A stretch of 9,358 nt of DNA from an uncultured Bacteroidota bacterium (GCA_902578505.1 CACHDD010000037.1:1-9358); one strand, 5' to 3'; counted from the stretch's first letter, positions 1 to 6,708 are shown. Notes: generated from the sequence alone by a model not told the origin. Program-made: numbers and translations.

Positions 1-663
1 ATCGATTACTGATGGAAACATTAGGTTGAAAGGAGACCGTATACCTTCGTCTATTAGGATTTGGCCTAACTCTTTATTTAGAGTAATGAGTTTTTCAGAC
101 CCCTCGCGCAATACAGTTGCTTCCATTACCTTTTCAGAAAAAGCCATGCGTCTTAAGTCTTGATATATAGCAATTTCCTCGCCGTTGTACTCTATGATTT
201 GATCTCCGCTTTGGAATCCATATTGTTCGAGACGAGGATCTATATTTATTGGATACTCATTTGGCAGGACCTTTTCGCCCCAAACCATAAGTACCATGCA
301 GTATATCACATAACCAACGATGAGGTTCATGATAATACCGCCAAGCATAATGATTAATCTTTGCCATGCTGGCTTAGATCTGAATTCCCAAGGCTGAGGG
401 GGCTTACTCATTTGCTCAGTATCCATGCTTTCATCTATCATTCCACTAATTTTTACATAACCTCCAAGAGGTAGCCAACCGATACCCCATTCCGTTTCCC
501 CTATTTGCTTTTTGAAAAGCGAAAATCCTGGATTCATGAAGAGATAGAATTTTTCTACTCTTGTTTTAAAATAGCGTGCTGCTAGATAATGTCCTAGCTC
601 GTGAAGTACCACAAGAATTGACAAACTAAGTAGAAGTTGAAGGCCTTTAATTAATGCAATCAT
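1..663 (-). CDS. rseP: RseP-family intramembrane site-2 zinc metalloprotease (M50), N-terminal part
   Basis: Inner-membrane protease that cleaves substrates within the bilayer; in the RseP family this includes anti-sigma factors and signal-peptide remnants. Translating the minus strand from the ATG at 663 gives 221 codons open to the window edge, so the C-terminal half (second PDZ/active-site segment) is missing. The first membrane helix (about residues 8-25) ends in the zinc-binding protease motif HELGH at 21-25. A GIGWLPLGGYVKISGM stretch typical of the family follows, then FRSKPAWQRLIIMLGGIIMN leading into a second helix (about 97-128), and the start of a PDZ-like region from about residue 145 (QYGFQSGDQIIEYNG). 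It is divergent from the PBP gene and has its own promoter-like sequence directly upstream. No frameshift is seen. Family identity is firm; the physiological substrate in this organism is not known from the sequence. Confidence 0.95.
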   Translation of the reverse strand, partial: MIALIKGLQLLLSLSILVVLHELGHYLAARYFKTRVEKFYLFMNPGFSLFKKQIGETEWGIGWLPLGGYVKISGMIDESMDTEQMSKPPQPWEFRSKPAWQRLIIMLGGIIMNLIVGYVIYCMVLMVWGEKVLPNEYPINIDPRLEQYGFQSGDQIIEYNGEEIAIYQDLRRMAFSEKVMEATVLREGSEKLITLNKELGQILIDEGIRSPFNLMFPSVID

Positions 664-668
664 GGTTG

Positions 669-702
669 CAAATTTAGCTTTCCACTGCCATATGATGACA
701 AA
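669..702 (-). promoter_or_regulatory. Bacteroidota-type promoter of rseP
   Basis: On the minus strand the -7 box TAAATTTG (676 to 669) matches the Bacteroidota consensus TAnnTTTG at all six fixed positions. A TTTG (702 to 699) lies 22 nt upstream, at the long end of the accepted spacing for the -33 element. Only five bases separate the -7 box from the rseP ATG, so the predicted transcript starts within a few bases of the start codon. Confidence 0.55.
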
Positions 703-753
703 GGTTGTAAATATTTGGATTTTACAGAGAAGAAGTTTGCATATTGCGACTAT

Positions 754-3192
754 ATGAGGATTGATAGAAATACAATTTTTAAGGCTTTGTTTTGGCTTGG
801 AGGATTAAGTCCTTTACTAGGAATTGCACTCTTAGTGATTGTTGCACGATTTGGTGATTTACCAGACACAGAGGCTCTTGCTAATCCTCGGACAGATCTT
901 GCAACTAGAGTCTATTCTGCCGATGGTAAGGTGATGGGATCTTACTACAGAGAGAATAGGTCAGATGCAAGATATGAAGACTTACCAAAGCATCTGATAG
1001 ACGCTTTAATCTCTACGGAAGATGTAAGATTTTACAACCACAATGGAGTAGATTTTTATGGATTAGCTCGTGCAATTGCCTTCATGGGAAAGAGAGGTGG
1101 AGGGTCTACAATAACACAGCAACTCGCTAAACTTCTTTTTACTGAGGAATATGAATCTACTAGTTTTTTAGAAAGAGCTCTTTTACAAAAGCCTAAAGAA
1201 TGGATTATCGCCTCAAGGCTTGAAGGCCACTATACAAAGCCAGAAATCATCACGCTTTATCTCAACAGGTATGATTTTTTAAATCAAGCAGTAGGTATAA
1301 AAAGTGCAGCAAATGTATACTTTAACAAAGATGCTAATGATTTAAATGTTCAAGAGAGTGCTATGCTTGTGGGAATGCTCAAGAATAGCGCATTGTATAA
1401 TCCAATACGTCGAATGGAGTTAGTTACTTCAAGGCGAAATGTTGTTTTAACTCAAATGCAAAAGTATGGTTTCCTTACACCCGAAGCAACAGACTCCCTT
1501 AAAGCACTTCCAATATCTCTTAGCTACCAAAGGGTGAGTCACGACGAGGGTTCTGCACCGTATTTTAGAGAGATTTTAAGAGCAGAGCTAAAGAAGATTT
1601 TCAATGAGAAGAATGCAGACGGAAGCTATGTAATACGCAAAAGTGACGGAACTAAATACGACATCTATAGAGATGGGTTACAAGTTCACACAACAATAGA
1701 CAGCCGTATGCAGCAATATGCTGAAGCAGCAGTTTCTCGACATTTGGGCGGTGAGCTCCAAGCGTCATTTGAGCGGGACTTAAAAACTCGTCCACCTATA
1801 GATTATCCTTTCTATGAAGAAATAGATCCAGAAGCAAAACAGGCAATTATTGACGTTGCGGTAAGGGATTCAGATAGGTATAAAAAGGCCAAAGGGTCAC
1901 TCTGTCCTCATTGCAACAGGCCTAAATTTTACATAAGAGGTTATCAATTTGAGGATGGGTCATACGGCCATGAGTGTAATGCCGAAAAGGGAGGATGTGG
2001 TCATACGTGGAAGGGGCTTTCGACAAAAGAACTCAATAAGAGTTTTAGAATAAAAACAAGCATGACAGTTTTCACTCATAAGGGTCCAGCAGACACTCTT
2101 ATGACACCTATGGACAGTATAATTCATCGCAAGAAAACACTCCACGCAGGATTGATGTCTGTAGAACCATCATCAGGCCAGGTAAGGGCTTGGGTGGGCG
2201 GTATAGATTACAGGTTCTTCCAGTACGATAATGTCGGACAATCTCGTAGACAAGTGGGCTCTACTTTCAAGCCTTTTGTTTACGCTACAGCTTTGAGAAT
2301 GGGTATGAAGCCGTGTGATGAACTCCCTAATCAAATTACATGTATAGACCTTCCAAAAGGTTATGACCCACCACGCTGGTGTCCTGAAAACTCTTCTGAA
2401 AATTATGGTGAGATCGTGACTTTAGAATACGCATTGGCGAATTCAATGAACACTGTTACTGCTAAACTCATCAAAAACTTCGGAACAAAACGGGTAATCA
2501 AACTCGCACACGAGTTAGGAATTGAGAGCGATATCCCCAACGTACCATCTATAGCTTTGGGTGTTTCCCAATTAACATTAAAGGAATTAGTAGCTTCCAA
2601 TGCAGCATTAGCAAATAGCGGTATTTATATTGAGCCAACAATTATCGTTAGGGTTGAGGATAGATACGGAAACACGATCTACGAGCCAACTCCAGTCGTA
2701 CGCCAAGGCCTTGACGAGCTCACATCTTATAGAATAGTACGTATGATGAAAGGGGTAGTTGATGGAGCATGGAATGAGGAACTTCAGAAGAAAATGGGGA
2801 CAGGCATAAGGCTTCGATACGATAACGAAGATCGAGAATACGACAATATAACTGCTCCAATGGCTGGTAAAACAGGAACAACCCAAAACAACACTGACGG
2901 GTGGTTTATGGGACTTACTCCGGATTTGGTTACAGGGGTTTGGGTTGGGGCGCAAGACCCAACCATAAGATTCTCAACTACAACCTTGGGCCAAGGAGCA
3001 AACACAGCGCTTCCTATTTATGGGTTTTTTATGAAAGACATTTACGCTGATTCTACACTGGGAATCTCACAGGAGGATTTTGTGAGGCCAGAGACACTGG
3101 GCGCAGACACTCTAAACTGCAAAGATCAGGTATCGCTCAAAGGACATACGTTCGATTCGGATGGTTTCGAAGACGAGGACTTGTTTGAATAA
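754..3192 (+). CDS. Class A penicillin-binding protein (PBP1A type): peptidoglycan glycosyltransferase/transpeptidase with a Cys-rich insert
   Basis: Bifunctional cell-wall synthase of 812 residues, anchored by one N-terminal helix (about 11-31) with its catalytic domains in the periplasm. The GT51 glycosyltransferase domain shows the catalytic ED motif at E89-D90 (EDVRFYNHNG) and GGGSTITQQ at 115-123. The penicillin-binding domain shows SxxK as STFK (Ser503, Lys506), SxN as SMN (564-566) and KTGT (706-709), so both activities look intact. Between the domains, about residues 382-420 hold an insert with Cys384, Cys387, Cys408 and Cys415. Three more cysteines (521, 530, 543) lie in the transpeptidase domain, and the C-terminal tail is acidic. 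The frame extends upstream to a TTG at 715, but ATG 754 gives the short cytoplasmic tail usual for the family, so I chose it. It is divergent from rseP and 25 bp upstream of the CoA-transferase genes. No convincing promoter of its own was found. Confidence 0.95.
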   Translation: MRIDRNTIFKALFWLGGLSPLLGIALLVIVARFGDLPDTEALANPRTDLATRVYSADGKVMGSYYRENRSDARYEDLPKHLIDALISTEDVRFYNHNGVDFYGLARAIAFMGKRGGGSTITQQLAKLLFTEEYESTSFLERALLQKPKEWIIASRLEGHYTKPEIITLYLNRYDFLNQAVGIKSAANVYFNKDANDLNVQESAMLVGMLKNSALYNPIRRMELVTSRRNVVLTQMQKYGFLTPEATDSLKALPISLSYQRVSHDEGSAPYFREILRAELKKIFNEKNADGSYVIRKSDGTKYDIYRDGLQVHTTIDSRMQQYAEAAVSRHLGGELQASFERDLKTRPPIDYPFYEEIDPEAKQAIIDVAVRDSDRYKKAKGSLCPHCNRPKFYIRGYQFEDGSYGHECNAEKGGCGHTWKGLSTKELNKSFRIKTSMTVFTHKGPADTLMTPMDSIIHRKKTLHAGLMSVEPSSGQVRAWVGGIDYRFFQYDNVGQSRRQVGSTFKPFVYATALRMGMKPCDELPNQITCIDLPKGYDPPRWCPENSSENYGEIVTLEYALANSMNTVTAKLIKNFGTKRVIKLAHELGIESDIPNVPSIALGVSQLTLKELVASNAALANSGIYIEPTIIVRVEDRYGNTIYEPTPVVRQGLDELTSYRIVRMMKGVVDGAWNEELQKKMGTGIRLRYDNEDREYDNITAPMAGKTGTTQNNTDGWFMGLTPDLVTGVWVGAQDPTIRFSTTTLGQGANTALPIYGFFMKDIYADSTLGISQEDFVRPETLGADTLNCKDQVSLKGHTFDSDGFEDEDLFE
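1897..2013 (+). other. Zinc-ribbon-like Cys4 insert within the PBP1A coding region
   Basis: About 39 codons encode CPHC (Cys384, Cys387), then 20 residues, Cys408, six residues and Cys415, followed by GHTW. The pattern CxxC...C...CGHxW is that of zinc-ribbon knuckles. The flanks SDRYKKAKG and KGLSTKELNKSF read as the ordinary inter-domain linker of Bacteroidota PBP1A proteins, as I remember that family, so the block looks inserted. It lies C-terminal to the single membrane helix and should therefore be periplasmic. Metal binding is inferred from the motif; disulfide bonding of the four cysteines is the alternative. Confidence 0.65.
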
Positions 3193-3213
3193 GCGAGTCT
3201 TTGGGTAATTTTG
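3184..3213 (+). promoter_or_regulatory. Bacteroidota-type promoter of the CoA-transferase genes
   Basis: A TTTG at 3184-3187 (-33 element) and TAATTTTG at 3206-3213 (-7 box, matching TAnnTTTG at every fixed position) are separated by 18 nt, within the usual range. The -33 element lies in the last codons of the PBP gene, and the -7 box ends four bases before the ctfA ATG. Transcription is predicted to start at about 3217, which would give a transcript with almost no 5' untranslated region. Confidence 0.65.
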
Positions 3214-3217
3214 CGAC

Positions 3218-3919
3218 ATGGCAATTTCAAAAGTTGTAAATTCTGCTGAAGAGGCATGTTCTGGTGTTGTATCGGGAATGACGTTGATGCTTGGGGGTTT
3301 TGGGCTATGTGGTATTCCAGAAAACTGCATTGAGGAGCTAGTGAGATTGGGTGTGAATGAATTGACTTGTATTTCTAATAATGCAGGGGTTGATGATTTT
3401 GGACTTGGAAGATTGTTGCAAAGTCGCCAAATCGTAAAGATGATTAGTTCCTATGTTGGGGAAAATGATGAGTTCGAGCGCCAAATGCTTTCAGGAGAGC
3501 TAGAGGTAGACCTTATACCTCAAGGTTCATTGGCTGAGAGATGTCGCGCTGGTGGAGCAGGAATTCCAGCTTTCTATACACCTGCAGGCTATGGTACAGA
3601 GGTTGCAGAAGGAAAGGAAGTGAGAGAGTTCGATGGTAAACCTCATATTTTAGAATCTGCATTAACATCAGATTTTGCATTTGTAAAAGCGTGGAAAGGA
3701 GATACTGCTGGCAACCTTGTATACAAGGCAACTGCAAGAAACTTTAATCCTATGATGGCTATGGCCGGTAAGATTACTGTTGCTGAAGTTGAAGAACTCG
3801 TTCCAGCTGGAGTATTAAACCCTGGCGAAATCCACACTCCAGGAATTTTCGTTCAGAGGATATTCCAAGGTGATAGCTACGAAAAGAGAATAGAACAAAG
3901 AACTGTACGCAATGCTTGA
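3218..3919 (+). CDS. 3-oxoacid (succinyl-CoA:3-ketoacid) CoA-transferase, subunit A
   Basis: Alpha subunit, 233 residues, of a family I CoA-transferase. SCOT-type enzymes move CoA between succinyl-CoA and acetoacetate in the cytoplasm, giving acetoacetyl-CoA and succinate. The N-terminal region has the family hallmark [11 protein letters not shown] (about residues 26-36). Also typical are [38 protein letters not shown] and the C-terminal [11 protein letters not shown]. Length is normal for the subunit. ATG 3218 fits the family N-terminus exactly, although it lies only four bases after the -7 box. The gene overlaps subunit B by 8 bp, which suggests coupled translation. The close relatives AtoD/CtfA use acetate or butyrate as acceptors, so the acceptor specificity is inferred rather than seen; Bacteroidota copies are usually annotated as SCOT (scoA). 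Confidence 0.93.
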   Translation: MAISKVVNSAEEACSGVVSGMTLMLGGFGLCGIPENCIEELVRLGVNELTCISNNAGVDDFGLGRLLQSRQIVKMISSYVGENDEFERQMLSGELEVDLIPQGSLAERCRAGGAGIPAFYTPAGYGTEVAEGKEVREFDGKPHILESALTSDFAFVKAWKGDTAGNLVYKATARNFNPMMAMAGKITVAEVEELVPAGVLNPGEIHTPGIFVQRIFQGDSYEKRIEQRTVRNA

Positions 3920-4565
3920 TAAGAACGGAATAGCAAAAAGGATTGCGAAGGAAGTTCGTGACGGGTGGTATGTAAACTTGGGGATAGGAATCCCAACACT
4001 TGTTGCAAACCACATTCCCGAAGGAATGGAAGTAGAATTTCAAAGTGAGAATGGCATTTTAGGAATGGGCCCCTTCCCAATCGATGGTGATGAAGATGCA
4101 GACCTAATTAACGCTGGCAAGCAAACCATTACAGCAATGCCTGGAGCAGTTTACTTTGATTCAGCGACATCGTTTGCGATGATAAGAGGTCGCCACGTTC
4201 AGCTTACAGTTCTTGGAGCTATGGAGGTGAGCACAAATGGGGATATAGCTAATTGGAAAATTCCTGGGAAGATGGTTAAGGGCATGGGAGGAGCTATGGA
4301 TCTTGTCGCGAGCGCAGAAAACATTGTCGTTGCAATGATGCATACGAATAGAGCTGGAGCATCGAAATTACTGCCTCAATGTTCTCTTCCATTAACGGGA
4401 GTTGGTTGTGTTAAGAGGGTTGTTACAAACCTTGCAGTACTCGACATAAAAGACGGAGCATTCCATCTAGTTGAGAGGGCTCCAGGTGTTAGTGTAGAAG
4501 AAATTGTTGAAGCAACAACTGGAGAACTAGTGGTTCCAGATGTGGTTCCAGAGATAGAGGTCTAA
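3912..4565 (+). CDS. 3-oxoacid (succinyl-CoA:3-ketoacid) CoA-transferase, subunit B
   Basis: Beta subunit (217 residues) carrying the catalytic glutamate of the CoA-transferase. The family active-site motif SENG is present at residues 45-48, making Glu46 the residue that forms the glutamyl-CoA thioester intermediate. The preceding NLGIGIPT (22-29) and following GILGMGPFP are also characteristic. Its ATG lies inside the end of subunit A (8-bp overlap), so the two are a single transcriptional and probably translationally coupled unit forming an A2B2 enzyme. No Shine-Dalgarno sequence is visible. The gene ends in a TAA that overlaps the TAG of the convergent folB gene, leaving no room for an ordinary intergenic terminator. 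Confidence 0.94.
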   Translation: MLDKNGIAKRIAKEVRDGWYVNLGIGIPTLVANHIPEGMEVEFQSENGILGMGPFPIDGDEDADLINAGKQTITAMPGAVYFDSATSFAMIRGRHVQLTVLGAMEVSTNGDIANWKIPGKMVKGMGGAMDLVASAENIVVAMMHTNRAGASKLLPQCSLPLTGVGCVKRVVTNLAVLDIKDGAFHLVERAPGVSVEEIVEATTGELVVPDVVPEIEV

Positions 4566-4570
4566 CCTCT
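4556..4570. repeat. Perfect inverted repeat on the shared convergent stop codons
   Basis: AGAGGT (4556-4561) and ACCTCT (4565-4570) are perfect reverse complements around the three bases CTA, giving a 6-bp stem with a 3-nt loop that covers both the ctfB TAA and the folB TAG. It could act as a small bidirectional terminator or mRNA 3'-end structure, but the stem is short and no U-tract follows on either strand, so the role is speculative. Confidence 0.4.
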
Positions 4571-4912
4571 CATTACTACAGAAACAGACGCACAATCGCC
4601 TTCAATTGGCGGAGAAAATTTAGTGAGCTTTACCTCTACTTCACGAGCAAGACTTAATTCAAATTTGAGGGAATCTAAAATGCGTTTTCCGACGTGCTCA
4701 ATAAGTTTAGAGGGAGTAGACATCTCTCGTGCAACAATTTTATGTATTGTACAATAATCAACAGTGTCGTCTAAATTGTCCGACTTTGAACTTGGGCCTA
4801 GGTCAGCAATAATTACGACGTCTACTTGGTAATGGCCACCAATTTTTGTCTCCTGTTCCATGCATCCATGATGTGAATAGAAGCGCAGTCCGTTTACTTC
4901 AATCCTGCCCAT
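4562..4912 (-). CDS. folB: Dihydroneopterin aldolase (folate biosynthesis)
   Basis: Cytoplasmic enzyme of tetrahydrofolate synthesis that cleaves 7,8-dihydroneopterin to 6-hydroxymethyl-7,8-dihydropterin and glycolaldehyde. The 116-residue protein has the family's usual length and landmarks. These are the N-terminal GLRFYSHHGCMEQE with conserved Glu21, the LDDTVDY segment ending in Tyr53, the pterin-binding Glu72 in KLIEHV, and Lys98 in VKLTKFSPP, the position of the catalytic lysine. Its ATG shares one base with the gltX stop codon (TAATG at 4914-4910), so it is second in a gltX-folB operon and probably translated by coupling. Its 3' end overlaps that of ctfB. It has no promoter of its own that I can see. 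Confidence 0.93.
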   Translation of the reverse strand: MGRIEVNGLRFYSHHGCMEQETKIGGHYQVDVVIIADLGPSSKSDNLDDTVDYCTIHKIVAREMSTPSKLIEHVGKRILDSLKFELSLAREVEVKLTKFSPPIEGDCASVSVVMRG

Positions 4913-6450
4913 TAGTTTAGTTTGGCTTTTATTTCTGTGACTTTATTTATCCCAGAATTTAATCTTTCAAGAGTAGCCTCCTTGCCTAGATATTCTGCAA
5001 ATTCAAACATAGAAGGACCTCCGCCAGATCCAGTTAATGCAATTCTAAAAGGCAAAAGCACTTGACCAAATCCAAGCTCTCTTTCCTCTAAAAATGCCTT
5101 AAACGCTTCCTCAATTTCCTCAGCTTTAAAGTTGTCAAGCTTTTCAAGTACAACAGCCAAATCTTCAAGGTAAGATGCGGTTTCATCTTTCCACTTCTTC
5201 TTCACCATTTTAAGATTGAAGCTGTCTATTGAGGGCTCTTCAAAAAGCCAATTCGCATCGAAAACATCGCTCAAGAAACCAATTCTTTCAAGCATCATCC
5301 CGACAATGCTAAGGGCGTTTGATTCATTTAATTCAACTCCTCTCTCAGAGGCCAAACCACAGAGCTCCTTTGCCAATTCTTCACGGGGAGTTTCACGCAG
5401 GTATAGCTCGTTGAACCATTTGGCCTTGTCAGGGCTAAACCTCGCGCCAGACTTTACAATTCTATCTAAACTAAAACTTGCCACCGCTTCTTTAAGAGTG
5501 AACTTCTCTCTTTCATCACCAGGGTTCCACCCAAGCATAAGTAACATATTTATAAAAGCCTCTGCCTTATATCCGTTCTCTCGATAGCCTTGTGACACAC
5601 TCCCAGTACTAGGGTCTTTCCATTCAATTGGAAATACAGGGAACCCACCGGCGTCACCATCTCTCTTGCTTAGCTTGCCATTGCCTTTAGGTTTTAGAAT
5701 GAGTGGCAGGTGAGCAAATTTGGGTGCATCCCAACCAAAGGCCCTATACAATAAAACGTGAAGCGGGGCGCTTGGCAACCACTCTTCACCTCTAATCACA
5801 TGGCTTATTTGCATGTGATGATCGTCGACAATATTGGCCAAATGATAGGTAGGTAATCCGTCCATCTTCATAAGAACCTTGTCATCAACTACCGCAGAGG
5901 AAATACTTATCTCACCTCTAATCTCATCAGAAAAAACAATATTTTCTGGAGTGTCTGGCGTTTTAAACCTCACCACATGAGGCGTTTCGGTTTCAATCAA
6001 ATAATCTACTTCTTCTTTAGACATTGAAAGCTCGTTTCTACACTTACCCCTTGTCTTTGCGTCGTACTGAAAAACCTCTTTTCTAGACTCTGCATCCTTC
6101 CTTAATGCGCTGAGCTCATCAGGAGTGTCAAATGCACGATACGCCTTACCTTCAGCAAGCAATTGTGCCGCGGCAACTTCATAAAATTGAGACCGATTGC
6201 TTTGCTTGTATGGTCCCAAACTTCCACCAACCAAGTCGCTTTCATCGATTGTGAGGCCACACCATTTTAGAGCGTCAATGATGTATTCTTCGGCACCCTC
6301 AACAAAACGAGTTCTATCAGTGTCCTCTATCCTCAAAATAAATTTTCCGCCATTTGCTTTTGCAAACAGGTAATTATATAAGGCAGTTCTAACTCCTCCC
6401 ATATGCAGAGGTCCAGTTGGACTAGGGGCAAATCGTACTCTTACACTCAT
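4912..6450 (-). CDS. gltX: Glutamyl-tRNA synthetase
   Basis: Class I aminoacyl-tRNA synthetase that charges tRNA-Glu with glutamate in the cytoplasm. The chosen start (ATG at 6450) gives 512 residues, normal for Bacteroidota GluRS, beginning MSVRVRFAPSPTGPLHMGG. The HIGH signature appears as HMGG (16-19), and the KMSKS signature as KLSKR (259-263), within KGNGKLSKRDGD. RIEDTDRTR, the glutamate-binding/ATP-site segment, also marks it as GluRS rather than GlnRS. The frame stays open to an upstream ATG at 6492, but the added 14 residues (three of them cysteine) do not fit the family. Whether it also mischarges tRNA-Gln cannot be read from the sequence. It leads a two-gene operon with folB and diverges from sdhC. 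No strong -7 box was found upstream. Confidence 0.95.
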   Translation of the reverse strand: MSVRVRFAPSPTGPLHMGGVRTALYNYLFAKANGGKFILRIEDTDRTRFVEGAEEYIIDALKWCGLTIDESDLVGGSLGPYKQSNRSQFYEVAAAQLLAEGKAYRAFDTPDELSALRKDAESRKEVFQYDAKTRGKCRNELSMSKEEVDYLIETETPHVVRFKTPDTPENIVFSDEIRGEISISSAVVDDKVLMKMDGLPTYHLANIVDDHHMQISHVIRGEEWLPSAPLHVLLYRAFGWDAPKFAHLPLILKPKGNGKLSKRDGDAGGFPVFPIEWKDPSTGSVSQGYRENGYKAEAFINMLLMLGWNPGDEREKFTLKEAVASFSLDRIVKSGARFSPDKAKWFNELYLRETPREELAKELCGLASERGVELNESNALSIVGMMLERIGFLSDVFDANWLFEEPSIDSFNLKMVKKKWKDETASYLEDLAVVLEKLDNFKAEEIEEAFKAFLEERELGFGQVLLPFRIALTGSGGGPSMFEFAEYLGKEATLERLNSGINKVTEIKAKLN

Positions 6451-6483
6451 ATTGTTTTGATTGCATACTACGAAGGTACATCG

Positions 6484-6504
6484 CGTGCACATGAACTCTG
6501 CACG
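6484..6504. repeat. Inverted repeat in the gltX leader region
   Basis: CGTGCA (6484-6489) and TGCACG (6499-6504) are perfect reverse complements around a 9-nt loop. The repeat lies 34-54 bp upstream of the gltX start, so it would form a small hairpin in the gltX leader RNA if transcription starts further upstream. It could equally be an operator half-site pair or a chance repeat. Confidence 0.3.
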
Positions 6505-6613
6505 TTCAATTGTCTAGCCATCAATTTACCACCGTTGTTTGGAAAGATTCTAAATAAGCTTTTGTATAACTTATTCTGGTCATTTAAGTACCATAAAAAT
6601 ATCTTTTAAAGCC

Positions 6614-6621
6614 TATTTTTG
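6614..6621 (+). promoter_or_regulatory. -7 box of the sdhCA(B) operon
   Basis: TATTTTTG matches the Bacteroidota -7 consensus TAnnTTTG at all fixed positions and is followed by GC. No TTTG or TTG lies at the usual distance upstream, so the -33 element is weak or absent, which may mean activator dependence. The predicted leader up to the sdhC ATG at 6687 is about 60 nt. Confidence 0.5.
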
Positions 6622-6670
6622 CAGAGCTTTGAGTCTACTTGAGTAACATGGTAGTAAGTACTTTTACGAT

Positions 6671-6708
6671 GGATTATTAATTCAAAATGAGCAATAACGG
6701 ATTATTAA
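6671..6708 (+). repeat. 10-bp direct repeat GGATTATTAA flanking the sdhC start codon
   Basis: Identical copies of GGATTATTAA occur at 6671-6680 and 6699-6708, 28 bp apart start to start. One is in the leader and the other is codons 5-8 of sdhC. The ATG at 6687 lies between them. The spacing would suit a protein or RNA regulator acting at the translation start, but AT-rich DNA makes chance repeats fairly likely. Confidence 0.4.

Noticed and set aside
160..357. 65-codon plus-strand ORF opposite rseP
   Set aside because: It is fully antisense to well-conserved RseP sequence, with no promoter or motif supporting expression.
732..746. Promoter-like boxes GAAGTTTG and GCATATTG upstream of the PBP1A ATG
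   Set aside because: Each deviates from TAnnTTTG, and the nearby TTG/TTTG sequences are at poor or marginal spacing, so I could not support a specific promoter.
715..753. TTG-initiated extension of the PBP1A frame
   Set aside because: The added 13 residues would need a TTG start. The ATG at 754 gives the short cytoplasmic tail and membrane anchor normal for the family.
2608..2955. 115-codon minus-strand ORF within the PBP gene
   Set aside because: It lies antisense to the transpeptidase domain, has no recognisable motifs or promoter, and is explained as a shadow of the strongly conserved sense frame.
3513..4080. Several overlapping minus-strand ORFs opposite the CoA-transferase genes
   Set aside because: They are mutually overlapping frames of 64-89 codons with no domain features. 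The sense frames are clear ctfA and ctfB homologs.
5216..5587. 123-codon plus-strand ORF within gltX
   Set aside because: It is antisense to the anticodon-binding half of GluRS, low in complexity and rich in serine and leucine, with no family signature.
6451..6492. Upstream ATG adding 14 residues to GltX
   Set aside because: The extra residues, three of them cysteine, precede the standard MSVRVRFAPSPTGPLH start of GluRS and do not resemble the family. The segment also contains the leader inverted repeat.
6451..6686. Possible tRNA, small RNA or extra gene in the gltX-sdhC intergenic region
   Set aside because: No cloverleaf, T-loop consensus or CCA end was found on either strand, and the longer frames there carry no recognisable protein. 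Only promoter-like and small repeat elements are supported.
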